A stretch of 64,000 nt of DNA from Oscillospiraceae bacterium. GTDB taxonomy: Bacteria > Bacillota > Clostridia > Oscillospirales > Ruminococcaceae. The notes beneath the pieces are model-generated. The model was given only the letters and a program-made list of their open reading frames with translations, was not told the DNA's origin and made no database searches. Both the position numbers and the translations under genes were made by a program. Positions 25,014-33,817 of the stretch are shown here, one piece after another (position 1 is the first letter of the stretch; each line of letters starts with the position of its first letter). Location of the stretch: contig JAFTTH010000004.1 in assembly GCA_017466885.1 (NCBI GenBank), forward strand, positions 45,385-109,384, read 5' to 3'.

Positions 25014-25631
25014 TCAGTTCAGCTTTGCCTTTTCAATGGCCGCCAAAACAGCATCCACATCCACGTTATTATCCGTTTCAAACTTGGATTTCCGCAGATA
25101 TTTCTTCAGTTCAGGCAGGCTCATCACGTTCTTCAACTCCGGCACACAGCAGGAGGACTTTTTCCGGGTTACAACGATCAGGGACTCCACCGGAACGTTA
25201 TAAACCTTAGCCTCTTTAAACGCATCCCGCAGGGCAAGAACACTGTTTTCCGTCCGGACATAGAGGTTCTTGATCCGGGAGCGCCGACCGTTCTTCTCAT
25301 TGGAGATCAGCCAGGTATCATCCCGCAGGGCACCGTAAATATCCCCGTCCGGCTCAATGGAGCTGACCAAAAGCACCCCGAAGTATCCCACCAACAGATG
25401 ATCGATCTGCATAGGAACACCCTTATGGGGGAGGGTAACGTCATTGACTGTTTTGCAAAAATGGGTCGCAGCGTAATTTTTCAAGGCTCCGCCGGCTTTT
25501 TGACTTGCCAGCTTTCCTGCTTTTTTCAAGGAGGTATGCCGGATCAGCACCACCAGCACAATGACCAGCGCAATTACTGCCGCAATGCCGCCGCAGATCA
25601 AAAGAATGGGAAGAATCTGTTCCAGTTCCAT
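25014..25631 (-). CDS. Membrane-anchored NERD-domain protein
   Basis: The 205-residue protein has one N-terminal membrane helix (ILPILLICGGIAAVIALVIVLVVLI) and then a NERD (nuclease-related) domain. The recognisable core is MQIDHLLVGYFGVLLVSS followed by an acidic residue and DGDIYGALRDDTWLI. The Gln-Ile-Asp-His segment corresponds to the conserved catalytic-like motif of the family; the usual glutamate-lysine pair (ETK) after the strand is replaced by SSIEP, so nuclease activity is doubtful. NERD proteins are distant relatives of restriction endonuclease folds with poorly known roles. It is downstream of secA (30 bases away) and may share its transcript. Confidence 0.75.
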   Translation of the reverse strand: MELEQILPILLICGGIAAVIALVIVLVVLIRHTSLKKAGKLASQKAGGALKNYAATHFCKTVNDVTLPHKGVPMQIDHLLVGYFGVLLVSSIEPDGDIYGALRDDTWLISNEKNGRRSRIKNLYVRTENSVLALRDAFKEAKVYNVPVESLIVVTRKKSSCCVPELKNVMSLPELKKYLRKSKFETDNNVDVDAVLAAIEKAKLN

Positions 25632-25661
25632 AGCGTTCTAACTCACAATCGTTGTTATTTT

Positions 25662-28409
25662 TTAGTCCTGGGCGTCAAATCCGCAGCACTTCTTATACTT
25701 CTTGCCGCTTCCGCAGGGGCAGGGATCGTTCCGGCCCACCTTGGGGGCCTTCTTCACCGGTGCCTTCCGGACCGACTTATCGCTCTCACCGTGGATCGCG
25801 GTCAGGGGCTTTGCCACCTGCTCCCGCTTGGGCTCTTCCTCGGTGCGGACACGGACGGTCAGGAGCATCTTAACAGTATCCTCCTGAATGGATTCATTCA
25901 TCGCCTCGAACATATCCTGCCCTTCCAGACGGTACTCGACCACCGGGTCGCGCTGACCGTAGGACCGGAGATAGATGCCCTTTTTCAGCTCATCCATAGC
26001 ATCAATATGATCCATCCACTTGGTATCCACATTCCGGAGAAGAACAACCCGCTCCAGCTCCCGCATGGTCTCGGTGCCAAGCTCCTTCTCCCGCTGCTGA
26101 TAAAGCCCATTGGCACGGTCCAGCAGCATTTGAACAATATCTTCCTTATCCACATCGTCCAGTTCCTGCTGGGAATACTGGAAATCGGCAGGGGCAGTCA
26201 AAAGTCCCATATAGTGATCCCGGAGTCCGGTAAGATTCCAGTTATCCTTCATATCATCCGAAAGGAAGAGGTCGGCGGTGGCCTTGACAGTCTTTTCCAT
26301 CATCCGCATAATGCTGGAATGGATATCCTCACCGGCCAGAACCTTGGCGCGCTCTCCGTAAATGATCTCTCGCTGATGGTTCATAACGTCATCAAACTGG
26401 AGAACGTTTTTCCGGATTCCGAAGTTTCTGCCCTCCACCTTCTTCTGGGCGCTCTCAATGGAGTTGGAAAGGATCTTACTCTCAATGGGCATATCCTCAT
26501 CCACACCCAGAGAGTTCATCATATTTTGGATCCGCTCACCTGCAAAGAGACGCATCAGGTCATCCTCCAGGGAGAGATAGAACCGGCTTTCGCCCGGGTC
26601 ACCCTGACGTCCGGCACGGCCGCGGAGCTGGTTATCGATCCGGCGGGATTCGTGCCGCTCGGTACCGAGAATGCAAAGACCTCCGGCCTCCCGCACCTTT
26701 TCGGCTTCCTCCGCAATGGTGGCTTTATATTTCTTCTCCGCCTCGGTAAAGAACCGGCGGGCATCCAGGATTTCGGCGTTATCCGTATCGGCGTGGCCGG
26801 TGGCTTCTGCGATCAGCTCATCGGTAAAGCCGTGCTTGCGCATCTCAGCCTTGGCCATATACTCGGCGTTTCCGCCCAGCATAATATCGGTACCGCGTCC
26901 GGCCATATTGGTAGCGATGGTCACCGCACCGAATTTACCGGCCTGGGCAACGATCTCCGCTTCCTTATCATGATACTTGGCGTTCAAAACCTCATGACGG
27001 ACACCCCGGCGGCGCAGCATAGAGGAGAGAAGCTCCGATTTTTCAATAGAGATGGTACCTACCAGCACCGGCTGGCCCTTCTGATGGCTGGCAACGATCT
27101 GCTCGATGACAGCATTATACTTGGCCTTTTCGGTTTTATAGACCACATCGTCCTGATCCTGACGGATCATGGGGCGGTTGGTGGGAATGGAGATGACGTC
27201 CAGCTTATAAATCTCCCGGAACTCCGATTCCTCCGTCATAGCGGTACCGGTCATACCCGAAAGCTTTTTATACAGACGGAAATAGTTCTGGAAGGTGATG
27301 GTCGCCAGGGTCTTGGACTCCCGCTCCACCGAAACGCCTTCCTTGGCCTCAATGGCCTGATGCAGACCCTCATTATAACGGCGACCCAACATCAAACGGC
27401 CGGTAAACTCATCAACGATAATAACCTCGCCATCCTTGACCACGTAGTCCACATCCCGGGTCATAATGCCGCGGGCGCGGATGGCCTGGTTGATATGGTG
27501 CTGGATGGTCATATTTTCTGCATCCATCAGGTTTTCCAGATGGAAATATTCCTCCGCCTTCTTGACACCGGCGGGGGTCAGGGTGCAGGTCTTGGCCTTT
27601 TCATCCACGATATAATCGGCATCGATCTCATCGTGCTCATCCGTTTTATCGTCCAGCTCTTTGATCTTAAACATCCGCAGACCCTTGGCAAAGCGGTCCG
27701 CCATTACGTAAAGATCGGTGGATTTATCCCCCTGTCCGGAAATGATCAGAGGCGTCCGCGCCTCGTCAATGAGGATGGAGTCAACCTCGTCCACCACCGC
27801 AAAATGGAAGCCCCGCTGGACCATCTGCTCTTTATAGGTGACCATATTATCCCGCAGGTAGTCAAAGCCGAATTCATTGTTGGTACCGTAGGTAATATCG
27901 GCGGCGTAAGCCTTGCGGCGCTCCTCGGTGGTCAGCCCGTGAACGATCAGACCAACCGTCAGCCCCAGATAGCGGAAGACCTTGCCCATCCACTCCGAGT
28001 CACGGCGAGCCAGATAATCGTTGACAGTGACAACGTGAACGCCCTTTCCTTCCAAAGCATTCAGGTAAGCCGCCAGGGTTGCAACCAGGGTTTTTCCTTC
28101 ACCGGTGCGCATCTCTGCAATCCGCCCCTGATGAAGAACGATACCGCCGATCACCTGCACAGGATAGTGCTTCATTCCCAGCACGCGCCAGGCCGCCTCC
28201 CGGCAGGCCGCAAAAGCCTCGGGAAGAATATCGTCCAGCGTTTCACCGGCGGCAAGCCGTTCCTTGAAATAAGGGGTCTTTGCCTTCAGCTCTTCATTGG
28301 AGAGGGCGGCATATTCCTCCTCCAGCGCCAAAACCGCTTCAGAAATGGGGCGGATCCGCTTCAGCTCCCGGTCGCTATAAGTGCCGAATACCTTTTCAAA
28401 CAGTCCCAT
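25662..28409 (-). CDS. secA: Preprotein translocase ATPase SecA
   Basis: The 915-residue protein is a complete SecA. It has Walker A in [22 protein letters not shown], the DEAD-box-like [19 protein letters not shown], the conserved [15 protein letters not shown] and [26 protein letters not shown] of the second motor domain, and a C-terminal zinc-binding SEC-C tail ([18 protein letters not shown]). It drives export of unfolded proteins through SecYEG at the membrane using ATP. The zinc tail usually binds SecB or ribosomes. A near-consensus promoter lies at 28479-28507. The long open frame on the opposite strand of this gene is only a codon-bias shadow. Confidence 0.98.
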   Translation of the reverse strand: MGLFEKVFGTYSDRELKRIRPISEAVLALEEEYAALSNEELKAKTPYFKERLAAGETLDDILPEAFAACREAAWRVLGMKHYPVQVIGGIVLHQGRIAEMRTGEGKTLVATLAAYLNALEGKGVHVVTVNDYLARRDSEWMGKVFRYLGLTVGLIVHGLTTEERRKAYAADITYGTNNEFGFDYLRDNMVTYKEQMVQRGFHFAVVDEVDSILIDEARTPLIISGQGDKSTDLYVMADRFAKGLRMFKIKELDDKTDEHDEIDADYIVDEKAKTCTLTPAGVKKAEEYFHLENLMDAENMTIQHHINQAIRARGIMTRDVDYVVKDGEVIIVDEFTGRLMLGRRYNEGLHQAIEAKEGVSVERESKTLATITFQNYFRLYKKLSGMTGTAMTEESEFREIYKLDVISIPTNRPMIRQDQDDVVYKTEKAKYNAVIEQIVASHQKGQPVLVGTISIEKSELLSSMLRRRGVRHEVLNAKYHDKEAEIVAQAGKFGAVTIATNMAGRGTDIMLGGNAEYMAKAEMRKHGFTDELIAEATGHADTDNAEILDARRFFTEAEKKYKATIAEEAEKVREAGGLCILGTERHESRRIDNQLRGRAGRQGDPGESRFYLSLEDDLMRLFAGERIQNMMNSLGVDEDMPIESKILSNSIESAQKKVEGRNFGIRKNVLQFDDVMNHQREIIYGERAKVLAGEDIHSSIMRMMEKTVKATADLFLSDDMKDNWNLTGLRDHYMGLLTAPADFQYSQQELDDVDKEDIVQMLLDRANGLYQQREKELGTETMRELERVVLLRNVDTKWMDHIDAMDELKKGIYLRSYGQRDPVVEYRLEGQDMFEAMNESIQEDTVKMLLTVRVRTEEEPKREQVAKPLTAIHGESDKSVRKAPVKKAPKVGRNDPCPCGSGKKYKKCCGFDAQD

Positions 28410-28478
28410 GAAATTCGTCCTTTATCTCATTATTTATCCCTTCGCGCCGCGACGCGAATATAGTTTTCCTATCATAAT

Positions 28479-28507
28479 ATTGTATCGTTTTTTCCGCTGT
28501 TTGTCAA
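28479..28507 (-). promoter_or_regulatory. secA promoter
   Basis: Minus-strand TTGACA (28502-28507), 17 bases, TACAAT (28479-28484). Confidence 0.85.
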
Positions 28508-28539
28508 ACCTTTCGGGGCGGAATAAAAAAATTTACAAT

Positions 28540-29040
28540 TCACTCTTCCTTTTGCTCTCCGCTTTGTTGATCCGGAAATGCAAAGCCCTGCATAAAGGTG
28601 GGGGCTGTGGCATCATAAATACACCCGCCGATCACCTGATCCCGGTAAACAAGCAGCTCTGCCATCATATGCTCCGGCTTGCCGGGAAAGTTTTTCACCC
28701 GGTAAAGATACCGTTTGACCCGCCGTCCCCGGTACTCCTCCAAAGGAAAGCCCTGCTCCGCCTGGAGCGCCGCATAGGTTTGGTATTCTCCCGAAAAATC
28801 GGAGGGGAGAATCACTTCCTTCAGCTCTGCCGCCTCGGCATCCACCTCCCACCCGTAGGAGCGGAGAAAGCCGATCCGGCTTGCACCGTCCCGGACAGTT
28901 CTCCCCGGCTGAAGTCCGGCCGCGGTCTGAGCGGTTTTTCCGGGAAAAAGAGCTGTGAGGATCACCCCCACCGCCCCTGCGATCAACAGACAGACTACCG
29001 CCGTTTTCTTCCAGGTCATCCTGGCTGATAAAATAAACAT
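28540..29040 (-). CDS. DUF4830-type protein with N-terminal membrane anchor
   Basis: The 166-residue protein has one membrane helix (KTAVVCLLIAGAVGVILTALF) and an outside domain starting IGFLRSYGWEVDAEAAELKEVILPSDFSGEYQTYAALQAEQGFPLEEYRGRRVKRYLYRVKNFP. This order (FL-S-GWEV, a YxxYxxLQxxQGF block, a VKRYLY strand, then LLVYRDQVIGG) matches DUF4830. The family is common in clostridia, and its function is unknown. The start at 29040 is supported by GGAGG six bases upstream. It is a single gene upstream of secA on the same strand, but secA has its own promoter. Confidence 0.8.
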   Translation of the reverse strand: MFILSARMTWKKTAVVCLLIAGAVGVILTALFPGKTAQTAAGLQPGRTVRDGASRIGFLRSYGWEVDAEAAELKEVILPSDFSGEYQTYAALQAEQGFPLEEYRGRRVKRYLYRVKNFPGKPEHMMAELLVYRDQVIGGCIYDATAPTFMQGFAFPDQQSGEQKEE

Positions 29041-29241
29041 AGCTCCCTCCGCACCTCTGTTTCCTTCAAAAATTTCACCTTCTAAATATATGGAGAAGGG
29101 CCGTATTTTATGAAAGGGAGGGGCGGTTGCAGAATATTTACAACTTTTTCAATCCCCCGTCAAAACCCTTTCACCCGACCTTCACTTGGGGCGAGTATAC
29201 TGATACCGCCATCAAATCCGGGAAAGGGAGGGAGAGTGCCA

Positions 29242-30003
29242 ATGAAAAAGATCAACTTCGTATTCCAGCGAAATGAAAAAAAATACCTTCTTTCCCCTCA
29301 GCAGTACCGGGCTTTGCAGGAGGAGCTATCCCGGTGGGTCTGCCCCGATCAATATGGAAAAACCGCTATCTGCAGCCAGTATTACGACACCCCCGATCTG
29401 GATCTGATCCGGGCCTCTGTCCTTCGGCCGGTCTTCAAAGAAAAGCTCCGTCTCCGAAGCTACGGTGTTCCCACCGAGGATACCACCGTTTACCTGGAGC
29501 TGAAGCGAAAGCTTTCAGGCGTGGTCTATAAGCGGCGGGCTGGGTTGCCCCTGGCTGAGGCACGGCAATTCCTTCATTCTGGGCAGAATCCGCACCCGGA
29601 GAACCGGATTTTAGAGGAGATTGCTTATTTTCTACAGCAGCATACGGGAATTGCCCCCTCCTATTTTATCGGGTGCGAGCGGCTTTCCTACCGCGGCATC
29701 GGGGAGGAGGACCTGCGGATCACCTTTGACTCGGAGCTTTGCTACCGCACCTCTTCCACCGATCTCTCTTACGGGGAGGGAGGACGGTTTCTTCTCCGTC
29801 CCGGGTGGGTTTTGATGGAGATCAAGGTCGCCGGCCCCTACCCGCTCTATCTTTCCGAGCTGCTGGCCCGGCTGAAGATCTACCCCGTTTCCTTCTCAAA
29901 GTACGGCAGAGCCTATCTCCGGGAGCTGGCGGAGTCTCGCCAACTGGAGCTTCCCCTCCATCCGGGAGAGCTGCCCCTCCGTCAAAACAGTATGATTTCA
30001 TAA
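29242..30003 (+). CDS. VTC-domain protein (polyphosphate polymerase-like)
   Basis: The 253-residue protein is a VTC domain. It starts with FQRNEKKYLLSPQQYRAL (the E-x-KY/R motif that lines the tunnel) and has QYYDTPDLDLIRAS, KEKLRLRSYG, VYLELKRKLSGVVYKRR (basic tunnel strands) and VLMEIKVAG near the end, then YPVSFSKYGRAYL. In yeast the VTC4 domain makes polyphosphate from ATP; bacterial stand-alone versions are associated with DUF4956 membrane proteins, as here (next gene, 12 bases on). It is thought to be cytoplasmic and to work with that membrane protein. The start at 29242 follows GGGAGGGAGAG. A TATACT at about 29196 may be its -10 box. Confidence 0.88.
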   Translation: MKKINFVFQRNEKKYLLSPQQYRALQEELSRWVCPDQYGKTAICSQYYDTPDLDLIRASVLRPVFKEKLRLRSYGVPTEDTTVYLELKRKLSGVVYKRRAGLPLAEARQFLHSGQNPHPENRILEEIAYFLQQHTGIAPSYFIGCERLSYRGIGEEDLRITFDSELCYRTSSTDLSYGEGGRFLLRPGWVLMEIKVAGPYPLYLSELLARLKIYPVSFSKYGRAYLRELAESRQLELPLHPGELPLRQNSMIS

Positions 30004-30015
30004 GGAGTTATTTTT

Positions 30016-30687
30016 ATGTTTACCAGCATTCTCAATTCCACCGCCACCCTTTCCCTGACAGATGCCCTCCTCTGTACCGGCGTTTCCCTGGGACTGGGAC
30101 TGATGATTGCCATCGTCTACATCCTGCACGGAAGCCACTCCAAAAGCTTTGTTGTGACCCTGGCGCTTCTGCCGGCTATCGTTCAGGTAGTCATTATGAT
30201 GGTCAACGGCAATCTCGGGGTGGGTGTTGCGGTGCTGGGCGCCTTTAGCCTGGTACGGTTCCGCTCGGTCCCCGGCAGTTCCAAGGAAATTGTGATCCTT
30301 TTCTTTGCAATGGCCATTGGTCTTGCCACCGGAATGGGGTATCTGACCTTTGCCGCAGCCATCTGCGTGATCCTTTCAGGGGCCTTTCTCCTGCTGACCA
30401 AAACCGCCTTTGCCGCCCCGGCACCTGCCGAGCGGAAGCTGAAGATCACCATTCCCGAGGATCTGGATTATGCCGGTGTCTTTGACGATATTTTCAAGGA
30501 ATATACCACCCGTTTCCGGTTGGAGAAGATAAAAACCGTCAGCCTGGGAAGCCTTTTTGAGCTGCATTATCTGATTCGTCTCCGGGACATCTCCAAGGAG
30601 AAGGCGATGATCGACGCCATCCGCACTCGGAACGGAAACCTCAATATTATCTGCTCTGCTGTAACCGAAAACCGGGAAGAGCTTTAA
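30016..30687 (+). CDS. DUF4956 membrane protein
   Basis: The 223-residue protein has four membrane helices in its first 135 residues, with the family core VIMMVNGNLGVGVAVLGAFSLVRFRSVPGSSKEI, and a C-terminal cytoplasmic domain of about 90 residues (KITIPEDLDYAGVFDDIFKEYTTRFRLEKIKT). The GAFSLVRFRS motif is highly characteristic of DUF4956. The family almost always neighbours a VTC-domain gene, as here, and is presumed to form the membrane part of a polyphosphate or phosphate-polymer system. It is the middle gene of a three-gene operon with 12-13 base gaps. Confidence 0.9.
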   Translation: MFTSILNSTATLSLTDALLCTGVSLGLGLMIAIVYILHGSHSKSFVVTLALLPAIVQVVIMMVNGNLGVGVAVLGAFSLVRFRSVPGSSKEIVILFFAMAIGLATGMGYLTFAAAICVILSGAFLLLTKTAFAAPAPAERKLKITIPEDLDYAGVFDDIFKEYTTRFRLEKIKTVSLGSLFELHYLIRLRDISKEKAMIDAIRTRNGNLNIICSAVTENREEL

Positions 30688-30700
30688 GGAGGATTATCTT

Positions 30701-32611
30701 ATGAAACGTTTTATCCTGCCCCTTCTTTGCTGTGCGCTTCTTTTTTCTTCCTGCTCCCTCAACCGACCGTCCGGTCAGCCTCCTGCCACCCCGCCCGGGG
30801 GAACACAAGGGACTCCATCCGGCAGCACCATCTCCACCCAACCGGCAGATCTTTCTGTTGCCATCCCTTCTTATAACGAAGAGGAGCTTTCCGGCCGCTG
30901 GGACGACTCCGCCTATCAGATCGTTTTTGAGGACAATACCGTTACCGTCTCGGGGAAAAACGCCTCGGTCAGCGGGTCGACGGTCACTCTCTCCGCACCG
31001 GGAAGCTATCGGCTCACCGGTACCCACAGCAACGGGCAGGTGGTGGTCAACTCTGCCGCCCAGGGCACTGTACAATTGATTCTGGACGGTCTTTCCCTGA
31101 CCAATACCACCGGCTGTCCCCTCTATATTCAGGAGGCGGATCAAGTTATTCTCACTTTGGCGGAGGGGAGCCAAAATACTCTGACCGATGCTCCCGAATA
31201 TATCCTTCCCGAGGGGGAAACCGAGCCCTCTGCCACTCTCTTTTCCCACGATGATCTGACCATTAACGGCACAGGAAGTCTGACCGTCAACGCCAACTGC
31301 AACAACGGCATTCAGGGGAAGGACGATCTGAAGATCGTTTCGGGAACGATTACCGTCAACAGCGTGGATGACGGAATTGTCGGCAAGGATTCCCTCTCTA
31401 TTCGGGACGGACAAATTACCGTCTCCGCGCAAGGGGACGGCATCAAAGCCACCAATGACTCGGAGTCGGACAAAGGCACCCTCACCATTGAAGGCGGCAA
31501 TCTGCAGATCACCGCCGGCAATGACGGCATTCAGGCAGAGCAGGTTCTTCTCGTTTCCGGCGGACAGATTACCCTTTCTACTGGCGGCGGCAGTCAGAAT
31601 TCCAGCACCAAAAATGACGATTGGGGCCATTGGGGTGATTTTCCCGGTGCCAATTCTTCCGCCGATACTGATACCTCCTCCGCCAAAGGGCTGAAGGCCA
31701 CCAACACCGTCGCCATTACCGGGGGAACGATTCTTGCGGATACCTCGGACGACTCTCTCCACGCCAACCATTCCGTTCTCATTTCGGGCGGCGCCCTGAC
31801 CCTCACCTCGGGGGATGACGGCGTTCACGCCGATACTCTTTTGCAGATCACCGGCGGACAGATCACCGTCACAAAAAGCTACGAGGGGCTGGAAAGCGCC
31901 CAGATCATCATTGAAGACGGCCGGGCGGACATTACCGCCTCGGATGACGGTATCAACATTGCCGGAGGGAACGACTCCTCCGCTATGGGCGGACGTCCGG
32001 GGCAAAATCCCTTCCAATCCACCGGCACCGATTTTCTCCGGATTTCGGGCGGTGTAATCTGTGTGGATGCTTCAGGAGACGGAATTGACGTCAACGGATA
32101 TGCCGAGATCACCGGCGGGACTGTCGTCGTCAACGGCCCCACCAACGGTGGAAACGGCGCTTTGGACTATGACTCCTCCTTTACTGTCTCCGGCGGCACG
32201 TTTATCGCCGTAGGCGCAGCCGGGATGGCGCAAAATGTCTCCAATGCGGAAAATCAGGGGGCAGTTCTCTTCAGCCTTTCCGTTTCCGCAGGAGAGCTTC
32301 TCCGACTGGAAGGGGCGGACGGAATCCCCATCCTCACCTTTGAGGGAACCAAAAGCTACCAGACGGTGGTGCTTTCCGCGCCCGGCCTGGAAGTTGGAAA
32401 AGACTATACCGTTTATACCGGCGGAAGCTGTACCGGCAACCGGGATGCTTGCCTTTACACCGGCGGCCAATACACCTCCGGCCAGAAGGCCGGCACCTTC
32501 ACCCTTTCCTCCTCCGTTACCGGCGGATCGGGCGGTATGGGTGGCGGCGGTATGGGTGGCGGTATGGGTGGCGGCGGTATGGGAGGCGGTATGGGTGGCC
32601 GTCCCCGATAA
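30701..32611 (+). CDS. Secreted beta-helix carbohydrate-binding lipoprotein (Cthe_2159 type)
   Basis: The 636-residue protein has a lipoprotein signal (LLCCALLFSSCSLNR) and then a long beta-helix built from repeats such as ISGGALTLTSGDDGVHADTLLQITGGQITVTKSYEGLES and DSDDGIN-like turns rich in Gly, Asp and Thr. This is the Cthe_2159 (DUF4353) family; the founding member binds acidic plant sugars and calcium. It ends in an unusual tail of Gly-Gly-Met repeats (about the last 30 residues). Together with the VTC and DUF4956 genes in front it forms a recurrent clostridial trio whose joint function is unknown. An AAGGAGG lies upstream of the ATG. Confidence 0.88.
   Translation: MKRFILPLLCCALLFSSCSLNRPSGQPPATPPGGTQGTPSGSTISTQPADLSVAIPSYNEEELSGRWDDSAYQIVFEDNTVTVSGKNASVSGSTVTLSAPGSYRLTGTHSNGQVVVNSAAQGTVQLILDGLSLTNTTGCPLYIQEADQVILTLAEGSQNTLTDAPEYILPEGETEPSATLFSHDDLTINGTGSLTVNANCNNGIQGKDDLKIVSGTITVNSVDDGIVGKDSLSIRDGQITVSAQGDGIKATNDSESDKGTLTIEGGNLQITAGNDGIQAEQVLLVSGGQITLSTGGGSQNSSTKNDDWGHWGDFPGANSSADTDTSSAKGLKATNTVAITGGTILADTSDDSLHANHSVLISGGALTLTSGDDGVHADTLLQITGGQITVTKSYEGLESAQIIIEDGRADITASDDGINIAGGNDSSAMGGRPGQNPFQSTGTDFLRISGGVICVDASGDGIDVNGYAEITGGTVVVNGPTNGGNGALDYDSSFTVSGGTFIAVGAAGMAQNVSNAENQGAVLFSLSVSAGELLRLEGADGIPILTFEGTKSYQTVVLSAPGLEVGKDYTVYTGGSCTGNRDACLYTGGQYTSGQKAGTFTLSSSVTGGSGGMGGGGMGGGMGGGGMGGGMGGRPR
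32526..32602 (+). repeat. Gly/Met tandem repeat encoding the C-terminal tail
   Basis: The unit GGTATGGGTGGC recurs with small changes about five times at the very end of the beta-helix gene, giving a GGMGGGMGG-type tail. It is prone to length change. Confidence 0.8.
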
Positions 32612-32682
32612 CCCTCTGAAATTTGGGAATAGACAGCCTGCCTGCGTTTATGGTATAATAAGAGAAAAACGCGAGGCAGAAG

Positions 32683-33096
32683 ATGAACATTACCGTTATT
32701 GACGGGCACGGAGGCCTCCTCGGTGCCCAACTGATCAAGGAGATCTCCCAGCAGTTCCCCCAAACAGAAATCACCGCCATCGGCACCAATGCATCGGCCA
32801 CTGCGGCAATGCTCAAGGCCGGGGCATCCAAGGGAGCCACCGGCGAAAATCCGGTGATCGTCGCCTGCCGCCACGCAGATATCATTATCGGGCCGATTGG
32901 AATTGTGGTTGCCGATTCCCTTTTGGGCGAGGTCACCCCCAAAATGGCCGTTGCCATTGGGCAGGCGGCAGCCACCCGTATCCTGATCCCTATGAACCGG
33001 TGCGAAAATCTGGTCGCGGGGGTTCGGGAGCTTTCCACCGGCGCCCTGATCGAGGATGTTCTTGCCAAGCTTCGCCAGCTTCTGTCCGCAGGTTGA
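32683..33096 (+). CDS. DUF3842 protein
   Basis: The 137-residue protein opens with a Rossmann-like strand and loop (MNITVIDGHGGLLGAQLIKEI) and continues with EITAIGTNASATAAMLKAGASKGATGENPVIV and ADIIIGPIGIVVADSLLGEVTPKMAVAIGQ. These blocks match DUF3842, a clostridial family of unknown function with a probable nucleotide-binding fold. It has its own upstream TATAAT (32653-32658) with a poor -35. Its stop codon overlaps the -35 box of the next promoter (33093-33098), so the two transcription units are tightly packed. Confidence 0.85.
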   Translation: MNITVIDGHGGLLGAQLIKEISQQFPQTEITAIGTNASATAAMLKAGASKGATGENPVIVACRHADIIIGPIGIVVADSLLGEVTPKMAVAIGQAAATRILIPMNRCENLVAGVRELSTGALIEDVLAKLRQLLSAG

Positions 33097-33121
33097 CAGC
33101 CGCCCTTTTTTCTGCTATAAT
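33093..33121 (+). promoter_or_regulatory. Promoter of ECF-S/kinase operon
   Basis: TTGACA (33093-33098), 17 bases, TATAAT (33116-33121): a perfect sigma-A promoter. Confidence 0.92.
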
Positions 33122-33126
33122 ATTCC

Positions 33127-33243
33127 CATCGTCCAGAAGGGCGATGACAGGAAACAGAAGTTTCCCTTTCTGCGCATTCATATTGCATATGATCCGATAC
33201 TAAGAAGGTGTCTGTCCCTCTGAAGAGGAATGGACACCTTTTT
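33127..33243 (+). ncRNA. Structured leader of the ECF-S/kinase operon, candidate riboswitch or attenuator
   Basis: The leader of about 140 bases contains two hairpins that share an AGAA loop (CATCGTCC-AGAA-GGGCGATG at 33127-33146 and GGAAAC-AGAA-GTTTCC just after), an unpaired stretch, and a terminator (AAGGTGTC... / ...GGACACC, then TTTTTT, ending 33243) placed before the ribosome site. This is the layout of transcription attenuation. It does not match any riboswitch consensus known to me (TPP, FMN, THF, preQ1, SAM, cobalamin were considered). Confidence 0.5.
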
Positions 33244-33265
33244 TCATCCGGAAGGGAAGATTGTT

Positions 33266-33817
33266 ATGATCCGTCAACGCTCTCTCAAGCTCGTTTTTTC
33301 GGCCCTGTTTTTGGCTCTGTCCTACGTTCTCCCCTTTTTAACCGGGCAGATCCCCCAGCTTGGTGCCGCCCTTTGCCCGATGCATCTGCCGATCCTGCTT
33401 TGTGGCTTCTTCTGCGGCTGGCCCTGGGGCATGGCCGCCGGCTTTTTGGCACCACTCCTGCGCTCTCTCACCTTAACGATGCCGCCCCTTTTCCCCACCG
33501 CTCTTTGTATGGCCTTTGAGCTTGCCGCTTACGGCGGAGTTGCGGGACTTCTTTACCGGTGCTTTCCCAAAAAGAAGCCCTTTCTCTACCCCGCCCTGCT
33601 GGGGGCAATGGTCACCGGACGGCTTATTTGGGGATTGGCAATGCTTCTTTGTGTGGGGTTGGGAGGAGGCTTTGGCTGGCTGGAATTCTGGGCCGGTGCT
33701 GTGACCGGCGCTCTGCCCGGCATCATTCTTCAGATTCTGCTGATTCCACCGATCATTATTTTGGCGGAGCGTATCCTTCCCAAAGGAATCCTCCCCCATA
33801 GAAAGGAACCGCTATGA
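33266..33817 (+). CDS. ECF transporter S component (vitamin-type)
   Basis: The 183-residue protein has six hydrophobic helices and resembles substrate-binding S components of energy-coupling factor transporters: LKLVFSALFLALSYVLPFL, then QLGAALCPMHLPILLCGFFCGWPWGMAAGFLAPLLRSL, and PTALCMAFELAAYGGVAGLLYRCF. S components bind a vitamin or metal tightly and dock on a shared EcfA-EcfA'-EcfT module encoded elsewhere. The ligand is not evident. It is followed, with an ATGA overlap, by a kinase-like gene, which suggests that the imported compound is trapped by phosphorylation. ATG 33266 is chosen for its GGAAGGGAAG; an earlier in-frame ATG at 33230 lies in the terminator hairpin. Confidence 0.82.
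   Translation: MIRQRSLKLVFSALFLALSYVLPFLTGQIPQLGAALCPMHLPILLCGFFCGWPWGMAAGFLAPLLRSLTLTMPPLFPTALCMAFELAAYGGVAGLLYRCFPKKKPFLYPALLGAMVTGRLIWGLAMLLCVGLGGGFGWLEFWAGAVTGALPGIILQILLIPPIIILAERILPKGILPHRKEPL

Noticed and set aside
24885..28463. A 1192-codon open frame on the plus strand
   Set aside because: It is the antisense of secA, which has all SecA motifs, a ribosome site and a promoter. Long antisense frames arise here from codon bias.
30647..32017. A 456-codon Gly/Val-rich frame on the minus strand
   Set aside because: It is the antisense shadow of the repetitive beta-helix lipoprotein gene.
33127..33243. TPP, FMN, THF or preQ1 riboswitch in front of the ECF S component
   Set aside because: None of the conserved core sequences of these classes is visible, so only a generic structured leader is claimed.
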